DNA of 64,000 bases from Dillenia suffruticosa (GCA_033439265.1 JAVTVX010000034.1:21032501-21096500); one strand, 5' to 3'; counted from the stretch's first letter, positions 12,331 through 25,459 are shown. The notes: a model not told the origin generated them from the sequence alone. A program made the numbers and translations.

Positions 12331-13369
12331 TTACTATTTTTTATATATAAATATCTAATCATTCTTAAAAATGTTCAATTTTAAGTATAACTATGAATTT
12401 TTAGAGAATCTATTATTGCCCTTCTATTAATATGTTAATCAACCGCAAAATCTTTTATAATTCGAACATTTAAGGAGTGATAAATTCTATTTTCATTTAA
12501 TATGGCCATTGCCAAAGAATCAAAATTATTCTTTTTTTCCTCTTTCCTCGATTTTTTTTTATTGAATGAATCAGATTTCATTTATTTTTTCATAATATGG
12601 ATTCATTTTATATTGTAATCTTATTTTTCACGCCTATTATGTTAACGTGAAAATCTCGAGCATGATTAATCAACCAATGACAGAGTACGTCAAAAATATA
12701 TCGGGCGTAATTTTCTTTTTTTGCTAATTAGAGAATAAAAAAAGATAATAATTTAATTATCTCTTCTAAGTGTTATCATAAGATCGAATCCCTTTCTAAT
12801 ATATTCGGTTTAAACTATAAAAATAAATAATTTAAGTTTAAATAAAGCCGTTTAATAATTTGTGATAATATATATAATATTTAATCATATAATACGATAT
12901 ATCCTAAGCTTAATTTTTTGCCACATTGGTTGTAAGCTTAATAGCATGAGAGAGGATAAATTCTCTCTCTCTCCCTCTCATAGGTGTGGAAGCTTGTCAA
13001 TTGTGGGGGCACATTTTCTCTCTCTTTCTGACATTGTTTTTGTGAATTTCATACTGTTTTCTGGGTATGCTCTCTCATGGCACTATCACGTTAGTAACCT
13101 CACAACGTGACGCTATCATGTTAACAAATTATTGATGTGATAACGTGAAATGTATATAATAACTACATGATCATGACATTTCAATATTTATACCGTCACG
13201 TAGATAGTTACGTCAGTCTACGTTACGTCAGTAATTAACGACTATTCTGTTTTCGTTAATAACGAAAAGACTAATACGATATAATTTTAAAAATTTAAAA
13301 AGCACGTGATAGTATTTTTAATTATAGATACTAATTTATGATAAAAAGAAAATTTAGAGACTAATTTTC

Positions 13370-14041
13370 AAAGTTCAATGTTGTTGCTCTATTTATGATT
13401 TGGTTGTTATTTGTTATCATTTATATCGCATACTTCATATAGATGTTACTTTCACAGAGTTGTTGGGAGGGGATGGGCTCAAAATTAAGGAGGACCAGGC
13501 ATTACAGCTAGACCCAAAATTATTAAGTGATTTGTGTTTATTGGGAAAAGAAACCAAAATCAGAACCAGAATCAGAACCGGAAAGGAACGATGATCCTAG
13601 ATCTTATTCTAGAACTTAAAATTTTCATCAAGTTTTGATTTTAGAATGTTTATGGATTAGTTCCGATTTTCTTTCTATTCAATTCTATTTTTTATAGCTC
13701 TTGCACAGGTTTTTTACTGTTGTTTTTTTTTATGGTTTTTACGATTTCATATATTTTTATGATTTTTTTAAATTCAATTCTTGGTTGTGGTTTTATAATT
13801 TTTAAAAAAAATTCAGTTTTAGTTTTAAAAATTAAGAAATAATTTTCATCAAAAACCATATTCAATTGGTGGCGTCAAGGGATGCACGCAGAACACGAGG
13901 CCCAGTAAGAACAAGAAACTTATGATGATTTTTGCTTTTTGGTGAAATCTCTTTTGGTCGTTAGGTGTGGAAGCTTATCAATTATTCACAACAATCCAAC
14001 TCAATATCTGAATATTTTTCCATGTCCTTGCTTTAAAAGCA

Positions 14042-14099
<58 letters not shown>

Positions 14100-14195
14100 G
14101 GTGGGGATGCTTATCAATTATGGGGCACATTTTCTCTCTCTTTCTGACGTTGATTTTGTCACTTTCATACTGTTTTCTGGGTATGCTCTCTCATG
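13370..14195. repeat. Tandem array unit 3 (internally deleted)
   Basis: 13370-13845 matches the start of units 1 and 2, including the GGDGLKIKEDQALQLDPKLL stretch (13467-13526). It then jumps directly to the block that in unit 1 begins near 7295 (TCATCAAAAACCATATTCAA), so about 1.3 kb of the unit is missing. It includes a long (TC)n tract at 14046-14096. This unit is the closest to the ANN3-like promoter region. Confidence 0.7.
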
Positions 14196-15027
14196 GGTAT
14201 ATGGCCAATACAATAATTGATAATAATAATAATGTATGATTTCTTTCTATCTTGAAAGAAGTTCACTTGACCTGCTGTCCCACCTACTCATTCTCCTCTA
14301 TATTCATTATCTTGATGACTGATCATATCAATCCACTGGTTCTTTTTTTTTTTTTTAATAATAATAATAATAATGATAAGAAACGTGCTTCACGAAGCCT
14401 TAAAATAATATTAAAAAAAAAAAAGAAAAATCCTTTTCCATGACTACATCAATGGCAGCTCTCTCTCTCTCTCTCTCTCTCTATCACCTTTCACTCACAT
14501 CTGAAAGGTTTTGCACGTTTACACCCTAACTAGAACCAAGTCTTATAATTCATACAGGAAATGTCATTAATTTTTATCATGACTAAGGGTTACAACACCA
14601 GCTAAACATTAATTTTTATTAAAAATATTTTCTCTAAAATGAATTATGGCTTGTGTCATGGGAGGGCATTATTGTAACTGCGAAACAATAGTCAAAACCT
14701 ATAGGGGTGATAATGATATTTCAAAAACAACAATGTATACAAGTGATATTTGGAGAACTTGTTTTAAATGAAGTATTAAAGGATTCCGTGGGGTAATCAA
14801 GTCCAAAAAAAAGGTTTTGGGTCCATTTTCAATGGCTGCATCTGCATGAGGTTGGACTAGAGGAAGCCAAGGAAGGAGAAAGAGAAAGTACATATTTCTT
14901 CACATGGACTGTTAATATTTCAATAAAGTTGTGAATTATTTTTTTTCAAAAGAAAATACAAAGCCCAGAATTTATATGTCTAATGTGGTGTTTTGGTTGT
15001 TGTGAATTTTTAGAGACGTTTTTCAAC
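14196..15027. other. 5' flank of the annexin D3-like gene
   Basis: Apart from short (TAA)n and (TC)n tracts (14220-14236, 14359-14376, 14460-14482) I see no gene or transposon here. A weak TATA-like TTTATATG near 14971 could serve the annexin start at 15028, but this is not convincing. Confidence 0.4.
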
Positions 15028-15103
15028 ATGGCTACGCTCAGAGTTCCAGACGTTGTTCCTTCTCCAGAACAGGATTGTGAAGGACTCCAGAAAGCCTTCA
15101 AAG

Positions 15104-15148
<45 letters not shown>

Positions 15149-18100
15149 GTTGTCTTTGTGGGTTTTAGATTTTTTGGGGGTGGGGGTTATAATTTGAGCT
15201 GATTGAGGGTGGATTAAATGCATTTTGTCTACTATTTTACCTAGAATTCTTGTGTGTAATTAGAAGGTTTGATTAAATTTTACTAAATTTCTTTTTTTTT
15301 TTTGTGTATTTGTGAACATTTTGTTAATGGGTCACTTAGTGAATTGGGTCATGAATTACGAGCTTGCTTATGCATAATTTCTTAATTTTGGATTTTTTAT
15401 TTTCATTTTTATGTTTTATTTTTGCCTAAGGATGGGGAACTGATGAGAAGGAAATAATACGGATACTGGGACAAAGAAATGCAAGCCAAAGGAGGCAAAT
15501 AAGAGAGACCTACCAGCAGCTTTATAACATTTCTCTCATTGAGAGTCTTCAATCTGAACTTTCTGGTGATTTTGGGGTTAGTCTACTTCTTTTCCTTCTT
15601 TTCCTTCTTTTCATCTATATTTTTAAGCATAATTAAGATATTTTTTTAAGTAAAATCCCCATCCTGTGTTATATGCAATAGTAGTTTTGTGTCAAATTGT
15701 TGAACATACAGCAATTAAAGTGCCCCTGTTTGGCAAAGAGTGTAAGCTGATTACTATCGAATTTGAATCGATTCATAAGCATCTAGAGTGTTTAACAAAA
15801 AAGTTTAGTTTTTCAATTCTGGTCTCAGTTTGATAGAGAAGATTATAAGGTTGCATTCAATGGTTTGTATAATTGGACAACGAAAACAATATCACAAGGA
15901 GATCTATGTCCATGTCATGACCGAAAAGAATTTAGATGGGAAATGGAAATCATTTCTTCTTTATTTACTTTTTTTGGGTGTTAGGGAAAAAATGTACATC
16001 AATCTTATCTTCACTTATTGCAATTCTGGTTTGGATTTTTATTAACTTATTATGAAATCATATCCTGTATAATGGGGATATTGTGAGTATATTAATGACT
16101 AAATTCCTTTTGTGATGTAAGGTTGAAGTCTAGTTGATTAAGACTGAGACTTTGTTCCCCTTTCATGTTATTTTTGACTTCCTAAGAAATTGTATAATTT
16201 CTACGTGAAAATTTGGTTTACACATTATTAAGGCTTGCTATAGGTGAATTTAGTTGTTTCTCATGGACATATAAGAGTTCCGAATCGAATCTCTTTAGAA
16301 AGATGATCTCTTGTCTATGGGGGATGGGGAGGTTGGGCTTTTAGCTTAATGGTAGAGCACGTCCATGATAATTGCGTCAAGCATATTCTCAAAATACATA
16401 TATCTACGGCTGTGGCAATAGAGACATGGTTTGGTAATACGCCATTTTGGTCACTATTAGCGTGTTTCTATTTCATGGTAAATTTGTCAACGAGTATTCA
16501 TCTTGTTAAAAACTATGGCTTTACCAAGGATAACAATTAGATGTTTTGGATTTTAGTTGAGGTTTAACATCTTGCATATAGATTTTGCTGCTTGGAAAAG
16601 TATCCTAAAGTGACAAGTCACGGCCATAAGTGCACAAAGACAATAGATTAATTTAGACTGGCTTATAATAATTAAACTTTTTTATGCACTCACAGAAAGC
16701 AGTGATATTGTGGGCATATGATCCCTCAGAAAGGGATGCAAGACTGGCAAATGAGGCATTGAAAGCAAGGAAGAAAAATATTAAAAATCTCCAGGTTCTA
16801 GTCGAGATAGCCTGTGCTTCATCACCTCACCATCTGATGGCAGTAAGGCAGGCCTATTGTTCTCTGTTCGACTGCTCACTCGAAGAGGACATCACATCTT
16901 ATATCTCTTCACCACTTCGAAAGGTAAGATAAACTCACTGTGAACCAAATTCTGTATTATCAATCAATTAACTCATTAAATTTATAAGATTATGCTTGTG
17001 GCGGGAATTCAAATTTCTTAGTTGTTTTTATCAAATATATCTTTGCAAATATTTTTGGCCTATTCACTCCTTTCAGTGTTAGTGTAGCATACCATTATCT
17101 ATGTAGAGAACAATCATGCTATTAGCAAATATATACTAACCTTGAAATCTGGTTTAAAAGCTGAATGAAAATTTTGCACCAACCTTCATGCTAGTACTGT
17201 TGCTGTTGTAACACATCAGTGCCATGATATGTAGCCTCTTCGGCCCCAACTTTAAAATCCTGGGGGTAAGGGTCAAACCTATGTGCTCTAGGCTTGCTGG
17301 GACTACCTTTTCTTGATTACCAACATTATGATACATTGGGCTGCAATCAAGCGGAGCATTCAAAATCTCAAACTCGACTCACCAGACTTGTAATCGGACT
17401 CAAAATTAAAATATCAAATATATATTAGTAATGTATGAATATATAAATATATATTTATTTAATTATATAATTAAATTTATATAAGTATATTTATTTGTTA
17501 TGTCTTAACTTGCCAACTCGCGAGCTTCCGAGCTGAGTAATAAAAATCTCAAACTCTGCTCGTTTTTAAACAAATTCAATTGTTAAGTTCAAACTCAACT
17601 CATTTAACAAACAAGCGAAATTTTTACCAAGTACAGCCTAAGCTACTCGTTGTGGGCTCGTCTCATTTACATCCGTTGATACACTTGTTTTTCATTGAAG
17701 GCCTAAACCTTCTTTCAGAATCCTTGGTGTCTGAACAGCATCCATTTCACTAATAGCATGGGTATTCCACAGCTTCTAATAGGGTTGGTCAGCAGCTACA
17801 GATATGACAAAGATTTGGTGGATATGAATGTTGCCAGATTAGAGGCTCTCCACCTTAATGAAGCCATTGAAGGGAAGCAACTAGACCATGATGATGTTGT
17901 GCGAATACTTAGCACCAGGAATGTCTATCAGCTAAGAACAACTTTTGATTTCTATAAAGAAATCTGTGGAAGCCCCATTGATCAGGTTTTGCTTTAACCA
18001 TCTCATGGGCTTATGAGAATGGTGCTATTTTTTGCTAATAGTTGCTTGAAAATTCTCTTGGCAGGGCATCATTGGAAAGGGAGGGAAGAGTGACCTGGCA

Positions 18101-19444
18101 TCCTTGTTGCAAACAGTCATATTGTGTTTAGCTGCACCAGAGAAACACTTTGCCGAGGTGAGATCGAATTTTCCTTTTTTGGCATACATCTTTCTATGGT
18201 TTAGGAAACAAAAAGTAAGAATACCTTCTCTGTTTGGCACGTCAGATTCTTCTTGACTATGACTTGTGCATATGATTATGTAAGCTTGATGAGCTTTTTC
18301 ATATTTCACGTCTTTTCTTTTTTATTTTTGGTTGCTTACTTGGCTTCTTCAAGCAAAAATTTCTGGCAATTGCATTTATTGGATTTCTTTAATCTCAAAA
18401 TGCCCTAGTTTTCTTTAGAATAAGACTAGTTGTAAGAAAATTTGTTTTAGATCCCATGACAATGTCCTCCTGCCTGCGACCCTTGCCATTCAGGTGCAAG
18501 ATCTTTTCAGCTTGTATTAGACTTCTGAAATTACTTCATCCAAAATTAGCTTAAGAAAAGTATGTGGGCCAATTTCATTACATTGATAAGACTTGAACTG
18601 TCAGACAATCTGTTGTAAGGTCCTCTGTTCATTCCTCTAATGTCACTAGGCAATCTGGGGGGTCTTTGCTGTCTATTGACTTGTCAACCTGCAGGTCATC
18701 TACATAAATTTAGTAGTAAATTTACATAAATTCATGCATGGCAGAGCATGTCAGGAAGTATTGATAAATGTATCCTTGGATCTGGGTGATATTAAATGTT
18801 CAAATAAACCTTCTTTAGCATGAAACTTTGAACCACAAAGTGGCTGACTGTGAACCATGGAAAAAGAAACCAAGTTCCCTTTTATTCATGAGTGAACTAA
18901 AGCAGGAATGGAGTTGATATCTCTTGAAATTTAATGGTTTTCTTTGTAAAATAAATAAAAGCTATATAAATTTTAAATTTTGTGGTGAAAGCTTTGGAGT
19001 AATGCTTAAACGTAAAGGCATCTATTAGTAATTTAATAGCACCTTTAAACCAAATTCAAATCCTACTGGTATAAGACTCGTAGTTAATTTCTTCATTTAC
19101 TCAATTTGGGCTTCCTTGAGCTGCCTTTCTACAGCTCCCAACATCTAAACAGCTTGATTTTCATTTGCTCCTTTCATGAAGTTAGGTCAGTTTGGATCTT
19201 AAAATAATTACTTGGTTTTGTTGGTTGAACATAATATCAGGTGATCAGAGCAGCAATAGTTGGGTTAGGAACGGACGAAGATTCACTTACCAGAGCTATT
19301 GTAACTCGAGCTGAAGTTGATATGATGAAGATAAGAGGTGAATATTTCATGGCAAATAAAACAAGCCTGGATAATGCAGTGATCGGTGACACCTCTGGAG
19401 ACTACAAGGACTTCCTGATGACTTTGCTTGGAGCAAGAATCTGA
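15028..19444 (+). CDS. ANN3: Annexin D3-like protein (6 exons)
   Basis: This is a Ca2+-dependent phospholipid-binding protein of the plant annexin family. Exons are 15028-15103, 15431-15576, 16696-16923, 17773-17985, 18065-18157 and 19241-19444, all GT-AG. Phases close to 960 nt (319 aa). The start MATLRVPDVVPSPEQD matches the Arabidopsis ANN3 N-terminus, and the downstream IRILGQR, YDPSERDARL and SLEED also agree. Canonical type II Ca2+ loops are kept in repeat 1 (KGWGTDE, about residues 25-31) and repeat 4 (GLGTDED), each with the later acidic partner (SGDF, SGDY). This contrasts with the ANN4-like neighbour. The first intron splits the Gly codon of KAFKG exactly as in that neighbour, and exon sizes run in parallel, so the two are tandem paralogues. 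Intron 1 begins with a (TC)n tract three bases after the donor dinucleotide. Intron 3 carries a MITE-like repeat. Confidence 0.94.
15106..15148 (+). repeat. (TC)n microsatellite at the start of ANN3-like intron 1
   Basis: An uninterrupted TC run of about 20 units begins three bases after the GT donor of intron 1. Length variation there could affect donor recognition. Similar (TC)n tracts mark 7487-7530, 14046-14096, 26971-26993 and 35168-35200. Confidence 0.9.
17338..17674. mobile_element. Degenerate MITE-like repeat in ANN3-like intron 3
   Basis: The left end GGGCTGCAATCAAGCGGAGC and the right end, read in reverse complement (ATGTAAATGAGACGAGCCC), form imperfect terminal inverted repeats. 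The interior has AACTCGACTC / CGAGCTTCCGAGC runs around an AT-rich core. This matches a very common eudicot repeat type ('GTAAACGAGCCGAGCTCGAG'). I see no coding capacity and no clean target duplication. Confidence 0.5.
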
Positions 19445-19795
19445 GTTTATTTGAGAAAAGTACTTCCTCCATGTTTGTTTCATCGATGACCTTGTATTGG
19501 ATTCTTCGTGTCCTCTTGTAAATAAGCTTGATTTGGTTGCCTGATTCTCAGAGATTGAAAGTTGAAGACCAGTCTGTTCATACTTGTTTCTGATATTGAT
19601 TGCTTCTACATAGAAACTCGTCTGCAGTGCGTCAATTGTCACAAAACATTTCTTTGATGCCATCCTCATTATTCAAAAGCATTTGCCAAAGAAATAGCAA
19701 ATGCGGCTGAAGAACATGCCATAAGTTACGTTTATATGTATAGTATACAACTTTTGATACCAACAAATTAGATCAACCTAAATGTGCTTCAAGTA

Positions 19796-22700
19796 TTATA
19801 TGCCATTTGCTGTACAATCAATGGCATCAGATATGAGCAAAGCCAAATTCTCATCGGCAGCACTGACTATAGTTTTGTTCCCTTGAAGCTCTATTAAAGC
19901 CTTGCTTGGTTCATTCACATCTACGATACAGAACTCATGCGATTCAGGATTCCCTCGCAGAGATCCACTAATGCCCATTTCCTTCAACAAAGCCAATAGC
20001 TTTTCCAAATCAATCCAACCCCATCGAAGCAGGGGCTTAGGGTTTGAATTTTGCACCGGCTCCATTGACGAATCTAATCTGTGCTTGCCATGCTCGACAA
20101 TGAGTTCTCCCTTCAGTCTAGCGATACTTATGCTCTCCTGTTTCAACGATTTGCAATGCAACTGGGAAGCTAAGCCTGTTGCTATCTCTAGTTCTGTGCT
20201 ATTCAAGCTTGGAATTGGCACAGTTTCGTTCTCTGAGTAATAACGGCAAGTGAATGGATTTTCAGGACAAAAGGTCTCCCACCTCAGATCATCAGGGAAC
20301 TGGTGGGGTAGAAGAGCAATTCACTCCAATGTAAAAATGATGGATGCAAAATACTCAAAGTTAGAAAGTAAACGTAAAGGAATTACCAGTACGTATTTTG
20401 GCTGGAGCATCTTTAACATAGGCTTGAAGGTTTGAAACCTAAATAAAGATAATGACATTATAGTAGCAATGGAGGAATAAAATAAAATGATTTATTGATA
20501 AGGAGCAACATCCAAAGAGAGAGATAATTTTAGGGAATGCAAAAATACTCACTTCATTGCTGAAATAAATGAACACTGAAGGACCTTGATGGCAATTGGC
20601 TTGAAAGGCAGAAGAGCCAGATCGGCATCCACTCCATTCTGCATTTTGGTGTTTATAAGAACATGTTATAAGCCTATATTCCCAAAGAGGAGAAAAAAAA
20701 CAAAAGAAAAAAGAAAAGAAAAGAAAAAAAGAGGACAAAAACAAAAACAAAAGCACAGGGCATATGCTTTTATGATAATATAACCTCAGAAGCATACAAA
20801 AAGGAACCGTATGCCCAAAAGTCATAGGTATGATTCTCACCACAAAATAATGAATCAATCTGATTGATGAGTATAGAAAAAAGATTAATACCTCCAAAAC
20901 TATTAATGAATTAGGGTCATTACGCCAACGCCGAAGCAAATGAACAACAGGACCAAGCCGCAAACTCCAATGGGGTGAAAATACTATGCAAGGTTCCTGC
21001 CAAATTTTTCTATGTACAGAGGCCAATTGGTAACAGTTGAAGGAACAGAGAACAAAGACATAAACACATTGATACTTCTATCTACAAGGTAAACTGCATA
21101 ATGAACATATTAGTCTTTGGGCACACTATTTTAAATGTAGAGTTTTGTCCGAAAAGATAAGTGTGGCACTAAGTGCACGTGACAAGGCCAGGTCAAGGTC
21201 CAAAATGTTAGTGCATAAATAATCAGTTGCGTCCATAAACATCTTTAAAAGAGGGCAGACCAGATAGCTGGAAATCTCCATTTTATTGTTTTACCCTTTC
21301 TTTTTTGCTTCACTAATACAGAGATGCCTACCACATAGATTTAAATCACCTAATGTAGCAATCCAACGATAAACATAAAAGATTCAGAAAGGTTTGATCA
21401 TACATAGAGGCCCCTGTGGGCAGGGGGGGATGTTGAATAGGGCAAAAGAATTGTTGAGACCTAAAAATAAATGTTTAGAGTTGGCTGAGAAAACAGTCTT
21501 TTAGAAGGGACATTAGTCTATTTCTGCTAATAATAAAGGCACTGAATGATGCATACCAGATAGAAAGCCAACATAATTAAATTCAATGAATTTTCCCTTT
21601 TTTTTGGTTTCCAGGGATGCTCATTTAGTGACATATTATTCTGTATAAATGGAGATACCAAAAATGGGAAAGGCAAATTAACAACTCACATTAGTTCAGG
21701 GGAATGAAGTGCAGGAAATAAATGCAGCCTTTTCTGTCTTAAGAGCTCGACATGTACAAATAACGGCTCACCAGAGTACAACTGAAAAACAACCAAAAAG
21801 AGAAAGTGGAAGAAAGATATTTCAAACTTTAGGACATCTAGAAGGCTGCAAAAAGGTAAGACATGAGTGCTTGCAAGCAAATGATTACACTAGGAAAACA
21901 TACCTTATCTTGACGCTGCTGGCATAGCCATTCAGGAACGATATTGGTGAATGCCAATAATTCTTCTGCAATTGAAGAGATAATATATATCGGGACCTAC
22001 ACATGTTGATGATAGATATGTCAGTCATTATCATATGTCAAAATGTTGATGAAATAAAAAGCAGTGAGCTAACACATATATAGCTTTCCATTCTATCCAA
22101 AAAAAGAAGAATACACATAACTTCAAGATTGCATTTCTCAAGGATGTTGATTGGTCGGTCATGGTCCAGGTACTCAAGTGGGTAGAAATGGAGGAGCACA
22201 TTCTTATGCTCAATGAAGTTATGCAACCAAGGCCCTAAAATGTGCATCAGACAAAGCCCTGATCAAATGGGGAGGCTATATCAAAAATGCAGTCTTTGTT
22301 TTGTACCTTATATTAATGCATTAGTTTTCAGTTTCTCCACAAGGGTGTGAAGCAATAAGGAGATTATCTCATTGTATATTAAAAGCACCTTCCATAAGTT
22401 GAAAAATATAACATACCTCAAGTGAAAAAGCTTCTAAGGAACTTGATATCTGCTCCAAAAGCTGCAGAGTTAGTCCAAGTTGGCCCATGGGAAAGAGGAC
22501 GGAACCTCCTGCTTTTACAGAATCTGCAGCACAGGAGCAGACATAAGACAGCTTTTCCATCTCCTCTGTACTTTTGTTGGCATTAATCAAGGAGTCCATG
22601 AACTTTTCAAAGCAATCACCATGGCAACTACATAGGTTGAATGACACATTTGAATGTTAAAATTAATGGTTTTGGAGAACTAAGAGAGGTAATAGATGTA

Positions 22701-24333
22701 AGAACTTTCAAATTTCATTATTTTTCTTTAATGATTCCCTAGTTACAAAAATAAAATCCATGCATGTGACACTTAAAAAAAAAACCAAAATAACAAATAC
22801 CTCGATGTCATGGAATCATTGGCCATTAAGGCTAATGAATGATTATCATCCTGAGCATCTTCTAGCAAAGTATCTGAACAAACAAGAATCTCGGTACCTT
22901 GAAGTGCTTGGTAGTCAAAACTCATTGCATGAGAAGATTTAAATACAGAATTGGACATGCATGATATCTTTGCTTCTGGGGCAGCAATTATCCAATTAGA
23001 CGCTCCTATTTCAAGCCCAGAGCTGAATGCCTTCATAATTGCTGTACCATTATAACAGGCCTCTTCGCCATACTTGAGAGTCTGAACCTTCTGCATGCAA
23101 TCTTTCACATCAACTGCACTGCAGAAAAGTACAGAAAAACATTTATTAAATTCAAATGTGCCAGTATAACTACCATTGTCAAAACTGATGACCAAGGGCT
23201 AAGTGTTTAATTTGGCATTCCATGGGGAGATATTTCAAAAAGGCAATTCGTAGTAAACAACTTCAGTCTATGCTATCTTCAAGATCATATAACTTCATGC
23301 AGTCAAGGTATATAAAAGATAATTATTATAATCTGATGGAAAGAAGTGCAACGAATAGAAGCTTCAAAATATGCAAGATAGACAACATAATCTAATGCTC
23401 CGCAAGACAAATCGTTAGTGATTAGTACCATTCACATTATAAAAGGCCCATAAAGCAATTATATGCAATATACTTACCTATATAAGGGCATAAAACTACC
23501 CATATTCGTCCAATCTTGTCCTAAAGCAATCTCACTTATTGCAAATGGAAGCTTTTCAAGTTGTGTCCACGTCATCCACTCAGGGAAACCAGAGTCCATC
23601 CATCCATAAAATTCTCGAAATTCCATATGCATTGAAATAAGATCCTTCATCATAAGATGGGCAATTCTTGCTGTTGCCTCAGTCACATATATCTGAACCC
23701 ATTAAACACCAAAATCAAGTAAACTAAAATATACTCAAAAATGTTGATGTGGAAGACAGCCCTTTGGCATTAGATAGTATTACCTTAGCTGAGAAATCCT
23801 TCATTCGTGTAAGAAAGGGCAAACCAAGCATCCCCATCCAACTCGTGATCAAGACAATATCTATTGAGGACACACTCCATAGGTGCAAATTCTTAACAGT
23901 TTTGAACCAGGGTTCAGCATGGATTAAATCCTTGGCATAATTCGGCTTTTCAACTTTAGGCCTATTTCCGTTGACATACTCTGAATCTAAAGATCCATCA
24001 GCCAACTGATTACAATTGCCTTCATCTTCCACAACATACGAATCAACAGGAACGGGAGAAAAGATAGTGAGAGCTGAAAGGTCTAGAGGGCAATCTACTA
24101 AGATCTGAAATCCACAAACACTGAGCATGTGACATGGGGGGAAGTAAAAGCCCCGGCCCTTGCTCAAACTTGTCTGGAAAAATAAAATAAGATAAAAATT
24201 ATGTGCTGCACTGACTAAGGAAAAATAAATAAATTTACAGCCTCCTAATTTCAAGTTTTTGTCTCTGTGCTATACGTGTGTGTGTGTGTGTGTGTGTGAT
24301 AGAGAGAGGGAGAGGGAGAGTTACAAATTCCAT
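19796..24333 (-). CDS. INTS9: Integrator complex subunit 9 homologue (MBL/beta-CASP)
   Basis: INTS9 is the non-catalytic metallo-beta-lactamase/beta-CASP partner of INTS11 in the Integrator complex that processes snRNA 3' ends. Coding exons, in order of transcription, are 24333-24325, 24173-23784, 23692-23478, 23118-22801, 22627-22417, 21996-21904, 21781-21690, 21009-20892, 20638-20553, 20438-20387 and 20299-19796. All borders are GT-AG and phases close to 2,088 nt (695 aa). The first coding exon is only ATG-GAA-TTT and gives MEFTSLSKGRGFYFPPC, close to the remembered Arabidopsis start. The zinc-ligand motif HxHxDH is replaced by TSWMGM at about residues 113-118, as expected of the inactive subunit. 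Also visible are EWLCQQRQDK, EPCIVFSPHWSLRLGP and LQPKYVLFPDDLRW. It is convergent with the annexin D3-like gene, with 351 bp between stop codons. Family assignment is firm; exact exon 1 choice is inferred. Confidence 0.9.
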
Positions 24334-24975
24334 CGAGAATAACAGGAAACCGAAATTCTAGCAAGCTTCTAACCTGTGCTTCAGATTTTTTCCCTTCTCC
24401 TGCAAAGTCAAATTTTACTTAATATTCAATTGAAAACTAAGACTTTATCAGAAATATGGGGAAAAACAAAAGATAAAGCACCCTCACATGAGAAAACATT
24501 AAAATCGTACAGATTTTCAATCTAAAAGTACTCGAAGCATGACCCTGTAATAACAAAGAATCACATGGGAGACTCGCCAACATAAACCGATTTTTAAAAT
24601 TACAAGCATCCTTTCCCTTCTAATTTACACCAAAATATCGAATCCTTGGCTCACCCGAAATGCCAAAAGATCTAATTGCGAACCACCCATCAGGCGACCG
24701 TGTGTCGCCTCGTGAACCAAATAATGAAACCTTAGGGGTTCAGAAAACGATTAGAAATTTGTCAAAATCATGATTGTTTTGTATTGGTTGTAGAATAATT
24801 GACGCAAAGGCAAGACCAACACTCACACAAACAATTGATCGAACATGTGCGACTCATTCTAGAAAAAGCAAGACAGCAATCGAGAAGCGTACCTGAACAA
24901 GAGAGAAGCCGCCACGAAGCAAAGAGATTGAAGCATTTGGGACTTGGGAGAGTAGAAGAAAGAGAGAGAGAGAGA
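24334..24975 (-). other. 5' UTR exons and intron of INTS9, with a small uORF
   Basis: A leader exon ends at a GT donor at 24893/24892. A second exon (24399-24325) carries the coding ATG. The leader has an upstream ATG (24936-24934) starting MLQSLCFVAASLLF, which after splicing runs into a stop in exon 2 before the main ATG. The leader begins in a CT-rich tract (24960-24980 on the minus strand). The intron after the coding ATG has a (TG)n run at 24277-24298. Transcript structure is inferred from splice motifs only. Confidence 0.5.
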
Positions 24976-25459
24976 GAGAAGCGCGAAAATTTACCCCATT
25001 TAATGTTAAAAATTTAAAGTTGTCTGCTTATGAAAGGAAGTACCAGGCCATTCCTCCTGCGCCGGCTCTAAATGCTTAGAATACGTGAAAGTAATCACTC
25101 AACTTTCTGACCCTTCTTCTTTCTCTCTTTAATATTTTTGCTATCTATGGTATATCCGAAACTATAAATTCCTATGACCATTTATAATGTTTTGGATTAC
25201 ACAAATTCCTATTCACACTCTTTAAATGGTTATACCGAAATTTGTTATAAAATTATTGGCTTCTCATTTCATTATCAAATATCATGGATTTTGATCCATT
25301 CGCTGGTATCCAGAATTTCATCGATCGACCTAATTGAGATCTCCCTTTAAGAATAGAATTCTTCCAAAGTAATTTATTCTATTCTCGAGACCGGAACTCG
25401 AACTCCAACAAATATTGTGTACTTTGTTGTCTTCCCATTTCATTGTCAAATGCAGTAGC

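Larger units (their letters stand above)
7566..13080. repeat. Tandem array unit 2, interrupted by a CACTA element
   Basis: 7566-8758 and 11204-11510 together match unit 1 (5405-6865), with the transposon between them. 12732-12958 matches 7025-7250 of unit 1, and 12960-13080 matches the GGAAGCTT/CTCTCTC segment. About 1.2 kb between 11.51 and 12.73 kb is not shared with unit 1 and contains two SINE-like copies. The unit carries no intact gene. Confidence 0.7.

Noticed and set aside
24251-24333. INTS9 start by reading through the intron (frame containing KLGGCKFIYFSL)
   Set aside because: That frame lacks an ATG and enters through an unspliced intron. ATG-GAA-TTT at 24333-24325 with GT donor restores the family N-terminus.
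24893-24936. Upstream ATG (MLQSLCFVAAS) as the INTS9 start
   Set aside because: After splicing it is out of frame and hits a stop before the MBL domain, so it is treated as a uORF.
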